A DNA stretch of 64,000 nucleotides from Dysidea avara (GCF_963678975.1 NC_089280.1:35423008-35487007), one strand, 5' to 3'. Positions 12,550-23,970 are shown, numbered from the stretch's first letter. The notes: generated by a model from the letters alone, not told the origin. Made by a program: numbers and translations.

Positions 12550-12600
12550 CAGTCAGTCAGTCAGTCAGTCAGTCAGTCAGTCAGTCAGTCAGTCAGTCAG
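12550..12600. repeat. (CAGT)n microsatellite
   Basis: Almost thirteen perfect CAGT tetranucleotides. The plus-strand frame reading SQSV repeats is a product of this array. Confidence 0.95.
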
Positions 12601-13247
12601 CTGGTCAACATTTTTGTGAGAAGATGCAAACCTCTTATATACAGTACTACCATGATGAACAAGAATTGGGTAACAAATTTAGTAAAATGAATATTTTTAA
12701 TTTTCATGTATCCAACAGCTTCTTTGAATTTATTAATCACATTGTTACACCTATACATGGCCAAAATGGTACAGGAAAACATGCAAATACTACATCATAT
12801 GGGAGTCCAAAGTGACCAGTATAGAGCAGGCTTCACTAAATAGAATTTCTATCAGACATGATACATATTTGAATTACTAGTCAGTGGAATACCGTGCATG
12901 TGAAGTTCACAGTTGGAAATCAATTTGCACATGTATTACCTATGTGTTATTGAAATCCCATTTATATGGGTCATAATACTGCTGCAATTTTCATGTAAAA
13001 AATGTTTGCTCTTTGATGAGTTTGTGTATTACTTTGTTCTGCAGGTCATGATTCCCTAAATAGACCACTTTTGTCTGTCACAGTGTTTATTGATTAGAAA
13101 ATTTTAAGCTCCTATATACTGCAAAAAGGATCTGGACTGAGAAGCATTGGCTGTGACTCAAGCCAAAGGCCCAGCATGCCAATTATCAGGCAACTCAGTC
13201 ATGCACTATATTTGAACAACATTTTGGGAAAACCCAGTAAGTACTGT

Positions 13248-14042
13248 ATACCGGGAAATTTTCACAGTATGTATATTGCACAGTTATGTAAGTATTTCAT
13301 CAGGATCGATTTTTGCGTTTTAAATTTTACGGATGCCTCTTAGCCCAGAATTTTCGCGTTAGAATTTTCACAGATCGAATTGAAGATTTTTGTTCTCTAC
13401 ACAGCTATGAAGTAGTCTCGTACCCAGACCACTTTTTTCTCTTTTGTATTTGAGTAGGGGGAAAAAGGTCTGGCGTAACTCCAATAACCATTTTGTTCTG
13501 AATCCGCAGATTCTGGGGATTGTTTGAAGAGTGGCAAACAAGCTGCGAACAAGCTGTTTCCTTGTTCCATGCACCTGTTGTAACTACGAAACACAAAAAC
13601 ATTATAGTTTTACTTTGTTGGCGTGGCTTGTTTGCAGCCCTTCAAACAATCTCCAGAATCCGGGGATTCAGAACAAAATGGTTATTGGAGTTACACCAGA
13701 CCCTTTTCCCCCTACTCAAATACAAAAGGGAAAAAAACAATGACTAGCTATGAAGAGTCTGGAATGATTTTTACTTCAAGCATCATAAAGTGCGTAAGAA
13801 CCAAGTAGCACAGTAGTGGAAACCTCTGTGTGAGGTATAGCTTCTTTATGAGCCACGCCCACTTTAATATCAGGAATGAGTGATGCTGTTTGTAAGTACA
13901 TGTGGAGTCCACATATGCTACAAGCACTATCACACCAGGAGCCTCGCTATAGTTTCAGTATGGTGAGTTGAAGTTTCATAAATTTTCACGTGATAAAATT
14001 TCACGGTAGTCTTACTAACAGTGAAAACCGTGAATTACGTAC
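13248..14042. mobile_element. Possible TIR element hosting a nested MITE
   Basis: The left side starts TACCGGGAAATTTTCACAG at about 13249. The right side ends with GTGAAAACCGTGAATTACGTA near 14041, an imperfect inverse with a short indel; AAATTTTCACGTG and TTTCACGGTAG phrases precede the right end. The shared TACCG...TTTTCAC theme resembles the other TA-bounded MITEs here. The palindromic MITE at 13411-13745 lies inside. The outer boundaries are uncertain. Confidence 0.4.
13411..13745. mobile_element. Palindromic MITE, GTCTCG...CCAGAC family
   Basis: The arms 13425-13560 and 13615-13738 are long inverted copies: GTATTTGAGTAGGGGGAAAA, AACTCCAATAACCATTTTGT and GATTGTTTGAAG are all found in inverse on the right. 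The short spacer makes a ~130-bp stem. The same phrase (CTATGAAG...AGTCT) flanks both sides, near 13406 and 13747, and could be a target duplication. Open frames on both strands here are shadows of the palindrome. Confidence 0.75.
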
Positions 14043-14127
14043 CACAAAAAATTCTGGGTATGTGGTAATATCTGATCTGCCCTAATGGAACAGCTGCTAA
14101 TAATTAAATTGCCTATGAAAGGTAGCA

Positions 14128-14388
14128 CAATTATGAGCTATTACTGATAAAATTAGTGCTAATGTAAGGGGCCTAGAAACATTGGCACATCGGTATGGTG
14201 TCGCAGGTTATTTATTCCCATCATACGTAGATCCCATCAGAAACTTTCATATTGCTAGAGTTACAACGGAAGAGATATGGATAAATGAACCAGCTATCAT
14301 AGGAGGAGTGGAAGTCAGGGAAATAGATAAGGGAAGTAAAATTCATGAGTCTGGATACTGTACCGTTCCCCCACAGCTTCTGTATTAG
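14128..14388 (+). CDS. Exon-like frame, paralogue of 59469-59687
   Basis: The frame reads a DKISANVRGLE start, then FHIARVTTEEIW, and ends at TAG 14386-14388. The frame at 59469-59687 has DKISVRGMEALPG and FHIAMVTKEEIW in matching order, so the protein-level similarity holds over about 60 residues. A TGA lies immediately upstream, so if coding this must be an exon or a decayed start. No known domain. Downstream blocks at 14400-14640 and 14880-15010 also match the 61-62 kb locus. Confidence 0.4.
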
Positions 14389-14399
14389 TAACTAGACCA

Positions 14400-14640
14400 T
14401 TACTTAGAAATATGATGTGTACTGTAGCTAGTTGTGGGAGGGTAAAGGACATAGCAAGTAGCTAGAAGGAACTTATAAACAGGGTCCACTATGCCAGCGA
14501 TTGTAGCATAGCACATATAGACTACCAGTGCTGTGTGTGGGAAGAAACCAGTAGACAGAGCAATGACATGTAAATCCACAATATTTACTGTATACTCAGG
14601 GCAATTCAATTCAAACACTTGTTTTCATAAAGATTTCTAG
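14400..14640 (+). pseudogene. Decayed paralogue of the 61408-61688 exon
   Basis: Phrases TTAGTTGTGGGAGGGTAAAG, CCACTATGCCAG.GATTGTA and GTACC.A.GATA are shared in order with 61500-61695. Here the frame is broken by several stops, whereas the other copy is open. I read this as a dead duplicate exon. It follows the preserved block at 14128-14388 by only ~12 bp, while the corresponding blocks in the other locus are ~1.7 kb apart. Confidence 0.5.
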
Positions 14641-14854
14641 TACCTAAGATACTTCCCTTCGGTACATAACAGCATGTACAGTGGACTAATATGTATATTC
14701 AACTTAATTGTCCTGTAGTCCAAGATCAACAACATGTATCTGAAGAAATGGTTAAAATTAAAGCCTTTTAATAATTGTTTTATGCTTAGCGTGTTTTGAA
14801 GCAACAGCTTTGCAAGGGAAAGAAGTTAGGAGAATGTCATTGATATGTTAATAA

Positions 14855-15015
14855 GGTCATATTCTTATTGGAATGTCATTGTAGGGTCTAGCTGAGTACA
14901 AGCAATAGGATAACCAAAGGGACTTTTGGGTTGCCATCAGGACCCATCTTAATATGACAGATGGTGAATGTTACACAACACCTAATTTGATTGTGCAGCT
15001 GATAGAACGTGGAAA
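14855..15015 (+). repeat. Third block shared with the 62.2-62.4 kb region
   Basis: The segment ...CAGATGGTGA..GTTACACAACACCTAATTTGATTGTGCAG is mirrored at 62331-62373 (CAGATGGTGATAATTACACC, then TAATTTGATTGTGCAG). Upstream, CATTGTAG and CATTACAG resemble splice acceptors at equivalent places, and ATG|GTGA resembles a donor in both copies. It is probably a small duplicated exon with flanking intron; the frame could not be fixed. Confidence 0.4.
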
Positions 15016-15409
15016 GGCCGGTATGAAATGATGCCCTTAAACAGTTTTTAGTTAATTGGTAGGATTCTCATGAATTCTCATCAACTATGAAATCAGAAAT
15101 TATAATACAAAATTTGTGTATCTACAGAAGCAAAAATTTTCAACAAAGTATATAGCATATGGTTTTGACATGAAGCACTTGTCTTATAGAACATACATTC
15201 AACTAATAATGGTCTATTTTTTGTAAACAGAATTGTGGCATGTGATATGAGGATCACACTATATGACTATATGAAACATATATTATCAAGATCAGAGTAA
15301 ATCTGAGAAAAGTGGTTTATCACCATGACAGCAAGTTTGATTTTTAGCCACAAACACAAAGTTACATGAATAATAATAATACTATCCATATTCACAGCTG
15401 GGGTTAAGT

Positions 15410-15585
15410 GGTTTGCTTCGCCCAGTGGTGAGCCGTATGAGCAGTCTGGGACCTTGATGGAGCTCTAGCCAACCAGGAGATGGCCCATTACTTGGCCTAA
15501 TTCATTCCTGCACATTCCTTTTTCATTTTGTAAGCAACCTTTTGCTCTCCCCTCCACCCACCACCCCTATTAACACTTGGAAATA
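15410..15585 (+). repeat. Dispersed repeat, also inverted at 63410-63680
   Basis: The phrases CAGTGGTGAGCCGTA, CCAACCAGGAGATGGCC and ACTTGGCCTAATTCAT occur here and, on the minus strand, at 63497-63650. The distal copy has an extra ~100 bp after GATGGCC. The copies are clearly homologous but non-coding here. A TIR element (15587-15885) follows directly. Confidence 0.65.
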
Positions 15586-15586
15586 A

Positions 15587-15885
15587 ATATGTGACTGGAT
15601 TTTGGAAAAACGATCCAAATCGCACATTAAAAGTTTCGAGATAAACGGTTTAAAGAATTCAAGTCAGCACAACTTGCCAAGGATAGCAAGCACGCGCATG
15701 AAATTTACACAAAAGATGCATCAATCTATTACCTTTAGACCACTTCCAGTACTTGTAGCTGCTTGCAGAGTTTCCCGCCAAATAAGATAGAAAATCTGAA
15801 GATAGTGTGGCTATCCATAGGCGGTGTTAGTTTGATTTTGCGTGATGTGCGATTTGGATCGGTTTTGTAAAATCTGGTCACATAT
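15587..15885. mobile_element. MITE, ATATGTGAC...GTCACATAT ends
   Basis: The left arm ATATGTGACTGGATTTT (15587-) continues to GATCCAAATCGCACAT. The right arm carries ATGTGCGATTTGGATCGG and ends ...CTGGTCACATAT at 15885. The arms are about 40 bp with few mismatches, and the flanks are AT-alternating, compatible with a TA target. The plus ORF 15602-15790 lies wholly inside and lacks a partner elsewhere, so it is not called as a gene. Confidence 0.75.
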
Positions 15886-15999
15886 ATATAATGATGTAAA
15901 CAGAACCACTGGATAATTGGAATGTTGGTTGTACAACAGTAAGAAAAAGTAAATAGAATAGGAAAAAACTGCTGCAACCTGAGGGTGGTAAGGGGAAGG

Positions 16000-16321
16000 T
16001 AGCCTTGCATAGCCAGACCATTTTTCTTTTCTTTGGTGTGTGGGTGTGAAAAATGAAAGGATCTGGTGAAGACAGATTCTGGGGCTCTAAAGCATGGCTT
16101 TTCACTAGTGATAAGCTGTACTATAGGCTCATTTATTGGAGAGACCCACACATGATAGCTTTTAAAATAGTGGAACAGTGTGCATAGCGTTCTCACCAAT
16201 CAATGAACCTCAACTTAACTTGGCTAAAGACAACCGTTTTATGCTATGTTCACCCTTTACTTTCTCACCTACGTATACACAACAACAACAAAAAAGAAAC
16301 AGTCTGGACCATGCGAGACTA
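16000..16321. mobile_element. MITE, TAG.CT.GCAT...CCAGAC family
   Basis: The left end TAGCCTTGCATAGCCAGACC (16000-16019) and the right end AGTCTGGACCATGCGAGACTA (16301-16321) are inverted relatives. The arms continue as T/A-rich tracts ending in GTGTG..GGTGTGA against TCACC...ATACAC. Shorter members with the same CCAGAC..TTTT ends lie at 40039-40119 and 61092-61190, and 13411-13745 is similar. Non-coding. Confidence 0.7.
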
Positions 16322-17690
16322 TATAAGAAGTTACCAGTGGGATTACTACCAGATGTGTCAGAGATGGCCAAAGAAGTTAGTACAGCCAAAAAACAACAAG
16401 GTAAAAGCTCTGCATTCTCAATACATGCGGATGGTTATAAGTGTTTAGGCAGTAGGCCCCTTTGAAATATTGTGGAGAACACACAGTGAATTAGTATACT
16501 TGACTGAGCACCACGGCTGCACAGATCTGTACTCACCATCAGCACAATCATACCGAGTCAGATCCGGGGTTAGTAGTAGACATAGACGCACACGACATAC
16601 TCTTTCCCTGTCCATCCATGGATCCATGAAACAAGAGGACACCATCCAGTAAGATTTTACAACCTCCCACCAGAATTAATGCTGCTTACATAGATATACA
16701 ATTCCCGTCCCATCCGAACAATCCAGCGATGGAGTAATCTTCCAGAACCTGTAATTTTAAATTATTGCTTTGCACAGTGTATATTAGTCCTGAGGTCTTG
16801 TTGAATCATATATAAAGCCGGGGTTCAGTTGAGAGGACTCGACGACGAGCTTTAATAACGACTCTATAGACGGACAATCCAAATGACGACTACTGTGCTA
16901 GCTAGGCCGGATTACTACGCCAAAGGAAACGCCTAAAACACGGAAGAACTGTACCTGGAGAAAGGCATCAGATACCGCGGACCGGCCAATCACGCTGAGA
17001 ATCACGTGCCGGAACGGGCCACAATTTACGGCTGTTATCTGATTTTAACCGCATAATATTTTGTGTGGGCGTGGCTCTACTTAACCTCGTGTTGAATGGC
17101 TTCATGGCATTTTATAAAACCAATCAATCTCTAGATCAATCTCACTTGAGCTGATCGTGAAAGGAAAAACCTGATGGGTCACGCGTACTTTCCTATAATT
17201 ATGACCGATATACGTATCGCCATAGCTATACTAGCTACATGCCTTTAAAAAGTAAGGACATGAATGTATTGTTTGTGATGTGCGTGTCATTTTGTACCAT
17301 AGCTACTAGTAATACTAGCTATTGTCTAGTAGGTCTACATCCCGGTCAATATGTATATATAGATTAATAGCTATTGCATGATCTGGGGGAGGGGGTGACA
17401 CTAGCTACACAACTATAGCTGAGGTTGTGAAAATGAAGCCACAATTTTCATCTCGATTTTCACCAATGAACTTCAATTTGCATTGTCGGGTGAGCGAGGC
17501 GGTGAGCGACTTGGGGATGGCTTAGATATGCCTATATAGCGTCACTGAGCGGCGCACTGTGAATATAATATTAAATACTATAGCTTTAAACGCTTCCCTA
17601 TGCGTTCCAAGTGTCTCTCTGAACTCGGTGTACGTCGGTGGATATACTGAGCCGGTCTAGGTGTAGTTTGTGGAAATTTACAAGCGAAGG
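16322..17690. other. No gene recognised; GC-richer patch
   Basis: Short open frames at 16178-16652 have no known similarity. The frame 16470-16652 ends beside CCA|GTAAGA, a possible donor site. From 16.7 to 17.1 kb CG dinucleotides are unusually frequent. An AG-rich GGGGGAGGGGG tract is at about 17385. Confidence 0.4.
16809..16817 (+). promoter_or_regulatory. Candidate TATA box
   Basis: TATATAAAG is followed about 30 bp later by a GC-richer segment (GACTCGACGACGAG). The surrounding 16.73-17.10 kb is less AT-rich and has more CG dinucleotides than the rest of the window, which would suit a promoter. No convincing first exon could be paired with it, so this is only a position worth noting. Confidence 0.25.
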
Positions 17691-18714
17691 CTTACCCAAT
17701 CTTGTCGCGCAGTGGGTCTAGCCCAGTCTAGCAGTGCCGGGAATGTTAGGTTCTCGTATCAGTGTTGAGGCGCCCTTCCGTGAGTCTGACTCTCAGCGTG
17801 AATCGGGCAAGGCCGCTTCTGCGAAAAACTGGAAACTGAAACACTGCCTATCCGCTTTCACTATATATATATACCAACCCGGCGGCTCTATCTGCAAGTT
17901 TTTTGGATGCTTTTGTGGACTGCTCATGGTAGCTCTAAACGCTGTTGCCGATTTATTTCCCGGAAAAAATGATCCGTGTTAGCCCGAGGCTCAGCTTTAC
18001 TTCGTGTGAGGTAGCTACCCATAATGCCTCTGACTTTGAATGTTTATCAAAAAGTGGTACATATTGCTTTTTAGTTCCCCGTGGCTCCTCCGGTAATAAG
18101 GCCTTTGAATTGAGTGTTGGTGAATTTGCTGTTCCGTCCTGGAGTCAGTCGCTTCTAGCTAGTTCGAAGGCTGCAGAAGCCATCCAGAACCTCTAAGAAC
18201 TCTGACCACGTCTGGCTCCTGGATCAACGCCTGAGGTTATGGAAAGCCAAGGAGATCTATTGAGTATATATTGAGGAGGGCAAGGCAATTCATTGTCGTT
18301 TTAGTTCAGTCCCCCATTGTGAGTGATAATTAAACCCCTCTCGCATAAGCTAATCAAGGTTTGAGGGCAAGACCAAGACTACTCTTGAATTGGTCTCTAA
18401 TCATGGCCATGGTGATGTTCTCCATCGTGTAATTTGATAAGATATCTGGGGAAAGAAATAAAGAACACATGTGGCAAGCAAACAGAGCGATGGCAGAACA
18501 AAGCTCGCCTGAAGCACCTTGAAAAGCTGTGCACAATCTACACCAGCAATGAGCATCCTATCCAGATGAACCAGCTGCTCCCTTAGTTCAGCAGAGCGGA
18601 TAACAGCAGCATTTAATGAATCAAAAATAACAGGATGTGATTGTGGTGGATTCTCCTAACCAGGAAGCAAGCAGTCCATATGTAGAGGGCGATGCTTGGC
18701 CTTCAAAACATCAC
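17690..18714 (+). pseudogene. Probable 5' part of a reverse-transcriptase element
   Basis: Two overlapping frames, 17734-17982 and 17945-18196, precede the RT-like region in the same orientation. Codon use and GC content are higher than in the flanks. The first contains RESDSQRESGKAAS and a Cys-containing hydrophobic segment. Further pieces up to 18.7 kb are interrupted by stops in all frames. Assignment to the element rests on continuity and a vague recollection of such leaders in animal RT elements, so it is inference. Confidence 0.35.
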
Positions 18715-20262
18715 GTCATTTCTAGCCTGCTGTCTTATTGCTCTGGACAAACAGCAACCTGGTATTTGCTCTATAGGAATCTGTGAAGTGGTCAGACGAA
18801 TTGTTGCAAAGGCAGCCTTAAGCTTATCCATCATCTGTGATGTCTAGTGCTGGGTCTTTTTAACTGTGTGCTAGGCAACTAGCTGGTCTCAAAGCTGCTA
18901 TCCACTCAGTTTGTTCCTCTTTGCTCTTGATGACTGTGATGCCATCTTGTTAGTCAACGATAGCAACGTATTTTTGTATTGTGGCCTTCACAACATCCAT
19001 GATTATGTCCACCTTTTGCCACTCTCCTTATCAACACTTACCACTCTCCTGCTTGTTTATTTATTTCTGGTGATGATTTAATTTCAGAAGAAAGTACAGC
19101 CCAGGGTGAACCCCTAGCCATGCCAATATATGCGCTTGCAACAATCCTACATTTAAAGGCAATGGATGTTGAACAAATTCGGTATGCTGATGATGCATGT
19201 GCCTGTGGTAAGCTTGGAAGATTGTGCCAATGGTGGCAAAGTCCTTGCACTGTAGGCCTTTCTTTTGGCTATTTTGTTATCACTTCGAAGACCTGGCTGG
19301 TTACTAAGGAAAAACTACTGCCTGATGCTGAACAACTGTTTGCTGGTTCTGGGATGAACGTGACTAGTGATGGATGCCCCTACCTTGGTGCTGTAGTATA
19401 GGCATTACATCCTACATCCAGAGTTTTGTCTCTAAGAAGGTTCAAGTTTAATTGGTCTGAAGAAGTAAAGCAACTGTCTAAGATTGTTGAAGTTCAACCT
19501 CATGCTTTACCTATATTGGGCCTTCACTGATGGACTTTCTAGCTGGTGGCTGTTCATTTGTCGTACTTTCCTCCTAGCTATCTTCAGCCATTTGACAATG
19601 TCATTTGCCAGATTTTTATTACCACTATCACTGGTCATTCATCTCCTTCTGACTCGATACGTAAACTGTTCTGCCTTTCCGCTTGTCGGGGAGGTCTTGA
19701 TTTACCTGAACCTTCCTCTATCTGTGACAGTGAGTTTGCTGCTTCCCGCAACATCTGTGAGCCCCTCTGTAATTTTATCTCCAATTGTTCTCTTTCCTTT
19801 ACAATTAAAGGTTTCTGCCTCTCAGAAAATCTTTAATTTGCAATTTGAAGGCTGAGGACTATATATTCTTCTCTGCATGACTTAGCAAGATTTTTTAGGC
19901 ATCATTACAATGTGCTGTAGAATTTGCTTCAGTTAAGGGAGTTGGTTAACTGCCCTAGTATGAACTTGATTTGTCCTGCACAAGTCAGCTTTCCAGGATG
20001 CTCTTGCTTTACGTTATGGTTGGTCCCCTCTTATTCACTTTCTGCTTGTGGATCTTCTTTTTCTGTACATGTGGATCATGTGCTATTGTGTCCAAAGGGT
20101 AATCTCCCTTAGCTGAGACACAATGATATCAGGGACTTCTCTGTTGACTGAAGTTTGTTCTCAGGTCATTGTTGAACCTGAGCTACAACCTGTTGGTAAT
20201 CCTGATGAGTACTCCCTCTCTACCTCCTTATGACTTGTGAAGTCTTCATACTCTTATACAAG
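18715..20262 (+). pseudogene. Decayed reverse transcriptase with YADD box
   Basis: In order: FLACCLIALDK (from about 18720) and a GICEVVRRIVAKAAL segment matching RT finger/palm motifs; AQGEPLAMPIYALA (19108-); the catalytic box RYADDACACGKL (Y-A-D-D codons 19183-19194); WWQS..T.GLSFGYFV.TSKTWLV; DGCPYLGAVV ending at a TAG. The frame then shifts at least three times, through HALPILG, FCLSACRGGLDLPEP, and a Cys-rich tail CGSSFSVHVDHVLLCPKG (19.92-20.1 kb). The family is a non-LTR-like RT common in sponges and cnidarians as I remember it. The multiple stops and shifts show it is inactive. Confidence 0.8.
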
Positions 20263-21240
20263 CCAGCATATTTCAAATGTGACACTGTTGCCATGGCAAT
20301 GGCCAATAGGACTTCTTTTCTTTACATGCCACGTTCCTCTGAGGAGTGGATGACCCATCCTTGCTCCTGTCATTATAGAACAACGTGTACACAGTAATAT
20401 TATCACTCATGTAGATGTTATGCTTCTTGTTGTTTACGATATTTGTAAATGACTTCACTCACTATAGAAACAGAGAGGGATAAGGGATAAGGCGGATGAA
20501 ATTGCAGCCATATATGTAACTAACCAGTAACTATGTCCACAAGGAGTGATAAAGGGTTCCATTAAGATGTCAAAACATATTGGACTACAGTGAGACATGT
20601 GCAACAATATAATATTGTAGCACAGCAAGCCATACAGAAACATGTCACCATCATAACATTAACCTGAACACTTAGCCAATGAGACTGGTAATTCAGTAAA
20701 TAATGGCTTTATACATTAGGATGAACCTGGTGGTGGACTTGAACACACAAAGGCACCAGGTAGCTAGGGGGAGATTACTGCATTACTAAAAGCCTTATGG
20801 TTAGGAACAGTGGAAACAACAGCAATGCAGCAGCATGAGATGGTGGTTACTTGTAGTATGTTATAATAGTTGCTAACAGTTGTACAGCTGCAGTTGATCC
20901 TATCATTTCCAGCAGTTTATATACCTCGCTCCATCAGAATCGGTATCACATGCCCTTCCTTTGGTAATGTTGCAAAAGTATTATTGCTGGGCTATTACTT
21001 ACAAACACGAAGCAGCCACTCTGTTTACATTAACAGTTTACATAAATGGTCAGATGACATTTGTTGTGGTTATGACTTCTTAGGTTACACATGAGGTAGT
21101 GTGAAAAAACAGGCCCAAGATTATGCAGCCACAAAAATGTTCGATGCTATCAACACAGGATTTATTATATAGCTCTTGTTGATTGATGCATTATTTACCA
21201 TATAAAATCTGAGTTTTGTAACTTGAATGATTCTTTAGGT
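20263..21240. other. No gene recognised
   Basis: Short frames only. A phrase at about 21010 resembles 11349. A GTGTGAAAAAACAGGCCCA phrase near 21100 resembles GCATGAAAAAACACGCCCA near 11425, so the two regions may be distant duplicates. Confidence 0.4.
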
Positions 21241-21420
21241 AATGTATTTAATTGCTGATGTAATAAGGGGTCCACTGGGTTGTCTGGAGCAACTTGTAGT
21301 TCACTAACACGACTCATTACCTTTCTAGTAGATCTTGGTGATGATGGTGCTATCTGGTCCTCAGGATCTGTCTGTTGTCTGACAGGATGTTGATCTCGTG
21401 ACTAGTTGTTGATACATGGG
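21240..21420 (-). pseudogene. Exon-like module, copy 1 (SPRSTR type)
   Basis: On the minus strand, pieces readable as RQQTDPEDQIAPSSPRSTRK and VSELQVAPDNPVDPL match 42846-42980 (RQHTDPGDQIAPSSPRSTRR, VSELQFAPDKPLDPY) and 26205-26330. The reading continues downstream without an evident splice donor. It is broken upstream by loss of the preceding segment present in the other copies. Function unknown. Confidence 0.45.
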
Positions 21421-22840
21421 GACCAATGACTTGAGGATAATCCTCTCTCTTTCGATAGCATGGGTATTTCATGACCAATTGGTAATGCTATTTGTAATTA
21501 CCAATAGCTTGGTTGTTATTTGCATGTACAATATCATGTCTATTTGTCTAGCAGTGAATAGTCATGTGATCCTCTTGCTATCTATAGGAGTTGAACATGA
21601 AGTCCTTACTAGTTGTGATACAATGACATGACTACCAGCCATTGTGTGGGTGCAGCCATCTATGTAGTCTGAGTGACAGTGGATCATGTGATCTGATGAC
21701 ATCACAAAAGAAGTTGTTGTTATGAGGCAGAGGGTGGGGTAGGATATTGGTACATATTTTTTGCTACATGTGTTTGTATCAGTTGAGCAGGTTTAATTAT
21801 TTCATAAACTGTACAATATCGTTACCTGACATTGCAGCATAAGCTGCCAATTATCAACATAAATTTTTGCATGAGGTGACCACGGTAAGAGCTATGAACA
21901 TCCATTCCTCATCCGCTTGTGCTTTAGTAGTTTAAGTTGTCCTTAAAAAAACTGAACTCATATTTATAAGCAATTGAAGCAGACTTTGTCAGATTGCTGT
22001 TTATTGTCAGCATATAAACCACTTTGACACTTCAGATCAAAGGAAAGCCTTATGTATTGCCCTAACCACAGGGCAATATCATGATATCACCCTGTCGTTA
22101 GGGCAATATTATGATATATCCCTGACCACAACTACCTTTGATACTGAGGCAGTTACAAAGCATCAGTTCCCTTGATTGATTATAAGTTTTGCATTGTGGG
22201 TTTGAGTTTAGCATAGACTCATTATGTTGGTTTAGTTAGCTAAGCATTCTCTTGAAGGAAAAATAATTGAGTGAGTCAATCAGTATTGCATAGTTCAGTT
22301 ACTAGACATCACTAAATAATCGTTTTGCATCATTTTTCTACACAGTACATTTCAACCACGTGGCTCAGACAGTCTCAACCTATACTCCTATTAGACGCGG
22401 TCTTATTATACAGGTGGTCTTATTACAGAGGTGGTCTTTGTTAAGAGGTACCTGTTAATATGTTTTAGTTTTTCGGTTTCAGTTTTTCAGTTTCAATTTC
22501 AATGTCCCCCACTGGAGGGCTGGTGTCAAAGGCTCTGGTATGTACTTAGGTAATTTGTTTATGTTTCGTGGTAACCACAATAATAAACAGTGTTGGTTGG
22601 AGCCCTAGCCTACTTGTCTGACTAGCAGCTTTGAGTTGAGGTAAGTGTACAATTTCACAGCATTGGCTTTACTAGCTCTACTTTTAGTGGAGTATGCACA
22701 AGTATAATTTGTAGGGACCTACAATCAGGTATCGGTTAACTATCGGTAAAACAGGGTAAAAATATATCAGATATCAATTTACCCTAAAAAGTGGGAATCA
22801 GTACAACTCTAATTACAACCTTCAAATCCTTGCAAATGGT
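21421..22840. other. Mostly unrecognised; short internal repeats
   Basis: 22050-22125 holds alternating direct and inverted copies of AGGGCAATAT.ATGATAT, able to fold as small hairpins. 22400-22450 has two adjoining copies of GGTGGTCTTATTA/AGAGGTGGTCTTTG, a phrase loosely like 45680-45725. The frame 21416-21631 has no known similarity. Confidence 0.45.
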
Positions 22841-22965
22841 TGCATTATTCTTGCAGTGGCCGGTCTCCTTGCATTCTCATGTATCTGTTCCATTTCTGAC
22901 TGACACATTGTTGCAGACTCAACTTTAATCTTCCAGACATGTATATTATTGCAAACTGTTCAATA

Positions 22966-23193
22966 TATCGTAAATCAGGAAACTTTTGGCATAGAAATGT
23001 TTCATCTATTAAAATTTCAATGCGGCATATTTTCATTACTGGCATAATCGGTGAAAAACTTTGACAGAATGACTATATGTTAATGTTTGTATGTGCAAAC
23101 TATTTGTATACTAAAAATAATTTGTCATTTAAATTTTTATCAAGATAGTCAGTGATGAAAAATTTTTGGTGACATTTTTCCTGATTTACGGTA
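22966..23193. mobile_element. MITE inserted into duplicated unit 1
   Basis: The left end TATCGTAAATCAGGAAA (22966-22982) is the inverse of TTTCCTGATTTACGGTA (23177-23193), one mismatch in 17, with TA at both borders. In unit 2 the flanks (CATGTATAT..., and TATAACTGCA) are joined directly near 25455-25485, so the insertion followed the duplication. 228 bp, no ORF. Confidence 0.8.
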
Positions 23194-23639
23194 GCTATAA
23201 CTGCAGTGAGTTCTTTTATTTCTCTGTTCACCACTGCATTTTTTGTTTCTCCATTAAGGGGTGTGCATCTCCACAACTGAGTGTTATTACTTTTTCAGCC
23301 ATATTTGGAATCTCCTGCATCAGCATCATCATACGGTGCTGATTCTATTGTGTCATATGACATCATATCACTTGAATGTCACTATGTGTATTGTTTGTTG
23401 CCTTGGTTTTCGTTTGTCTTTGGGCTAATTCCAGACATGCAAAACTTGTGCAATTTTTCACTAATTCTTATCTTGTTCTGTTTCATTGATGTTGTAAAAG
23501 TGACTAAAGTATGTATTCTCATGGTCTCTGTGTTGTGACTGTTCTATTAGAGTATTAAATACTATTAAATTGCAGACGCGCTCTTGCAAAACAGTCTCTC
23601 TTCTTCCTGAATGTCACATAACACTAGTCATTTTCTGGT

Positions 23640-23970
23640 GTCCCTTCAGTTGACAGTTGGAATTTTAGTGCCCTAGATCTTGGTAATGTTGGTACTATCT
23701 GGTCCCCAGGATCTATCTGTTGTCAGACAAGATGAGCAGGCAAGGTTGATCTTGTAAGTATTGGGTTGGATAATGGTACTCTAGAACCTCTTTGGTATTA
23801 CTCTCTGTTGGGTGGTCCATACCTTGTCAACCCATGACTCTTCATTTTACTTGACGATCCACTGTCCCTTCTTTAGCTGGTATGCCTTCTCTTTGGTGTA
23901 GGCTCTCTTGTTAACCATATGCATGTTGTTGCAGATATGATTCTTGCAGTTGTACTAGCCTTCACACCAT
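23640..23970 (-). pseudogene. Exon-like module, copy 2, degenerate
   Basis: The minus strand reads VNKRAYTKEKAYQLKKGQW, then is interrupted, then PLSNPILTRSTLPAH and QIDPGDQIVPTLPRS, with at least two stops. It parallels the open frame at 26181-26465 piece by piece. It is the decayed partner in duplicated unit 1. Confidence 0.5.

Noticed and set aside
13368-13747. Multiple overlapping frames on both strands with mirrored sequence
   Set aside because: They arise from the palindromic MITE, which reads the same on both strands.
15602-15790. 62-codon plus ORF as a small gene
   Set aside because: It lies entirely inside a TIR-bounded MITE and has no paralogue or known motif.
19038-19250. Minus-strand frame opposite the reverse transcriptase
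   Set aside because: Shadow of the YADD-containing plus-strand frame.
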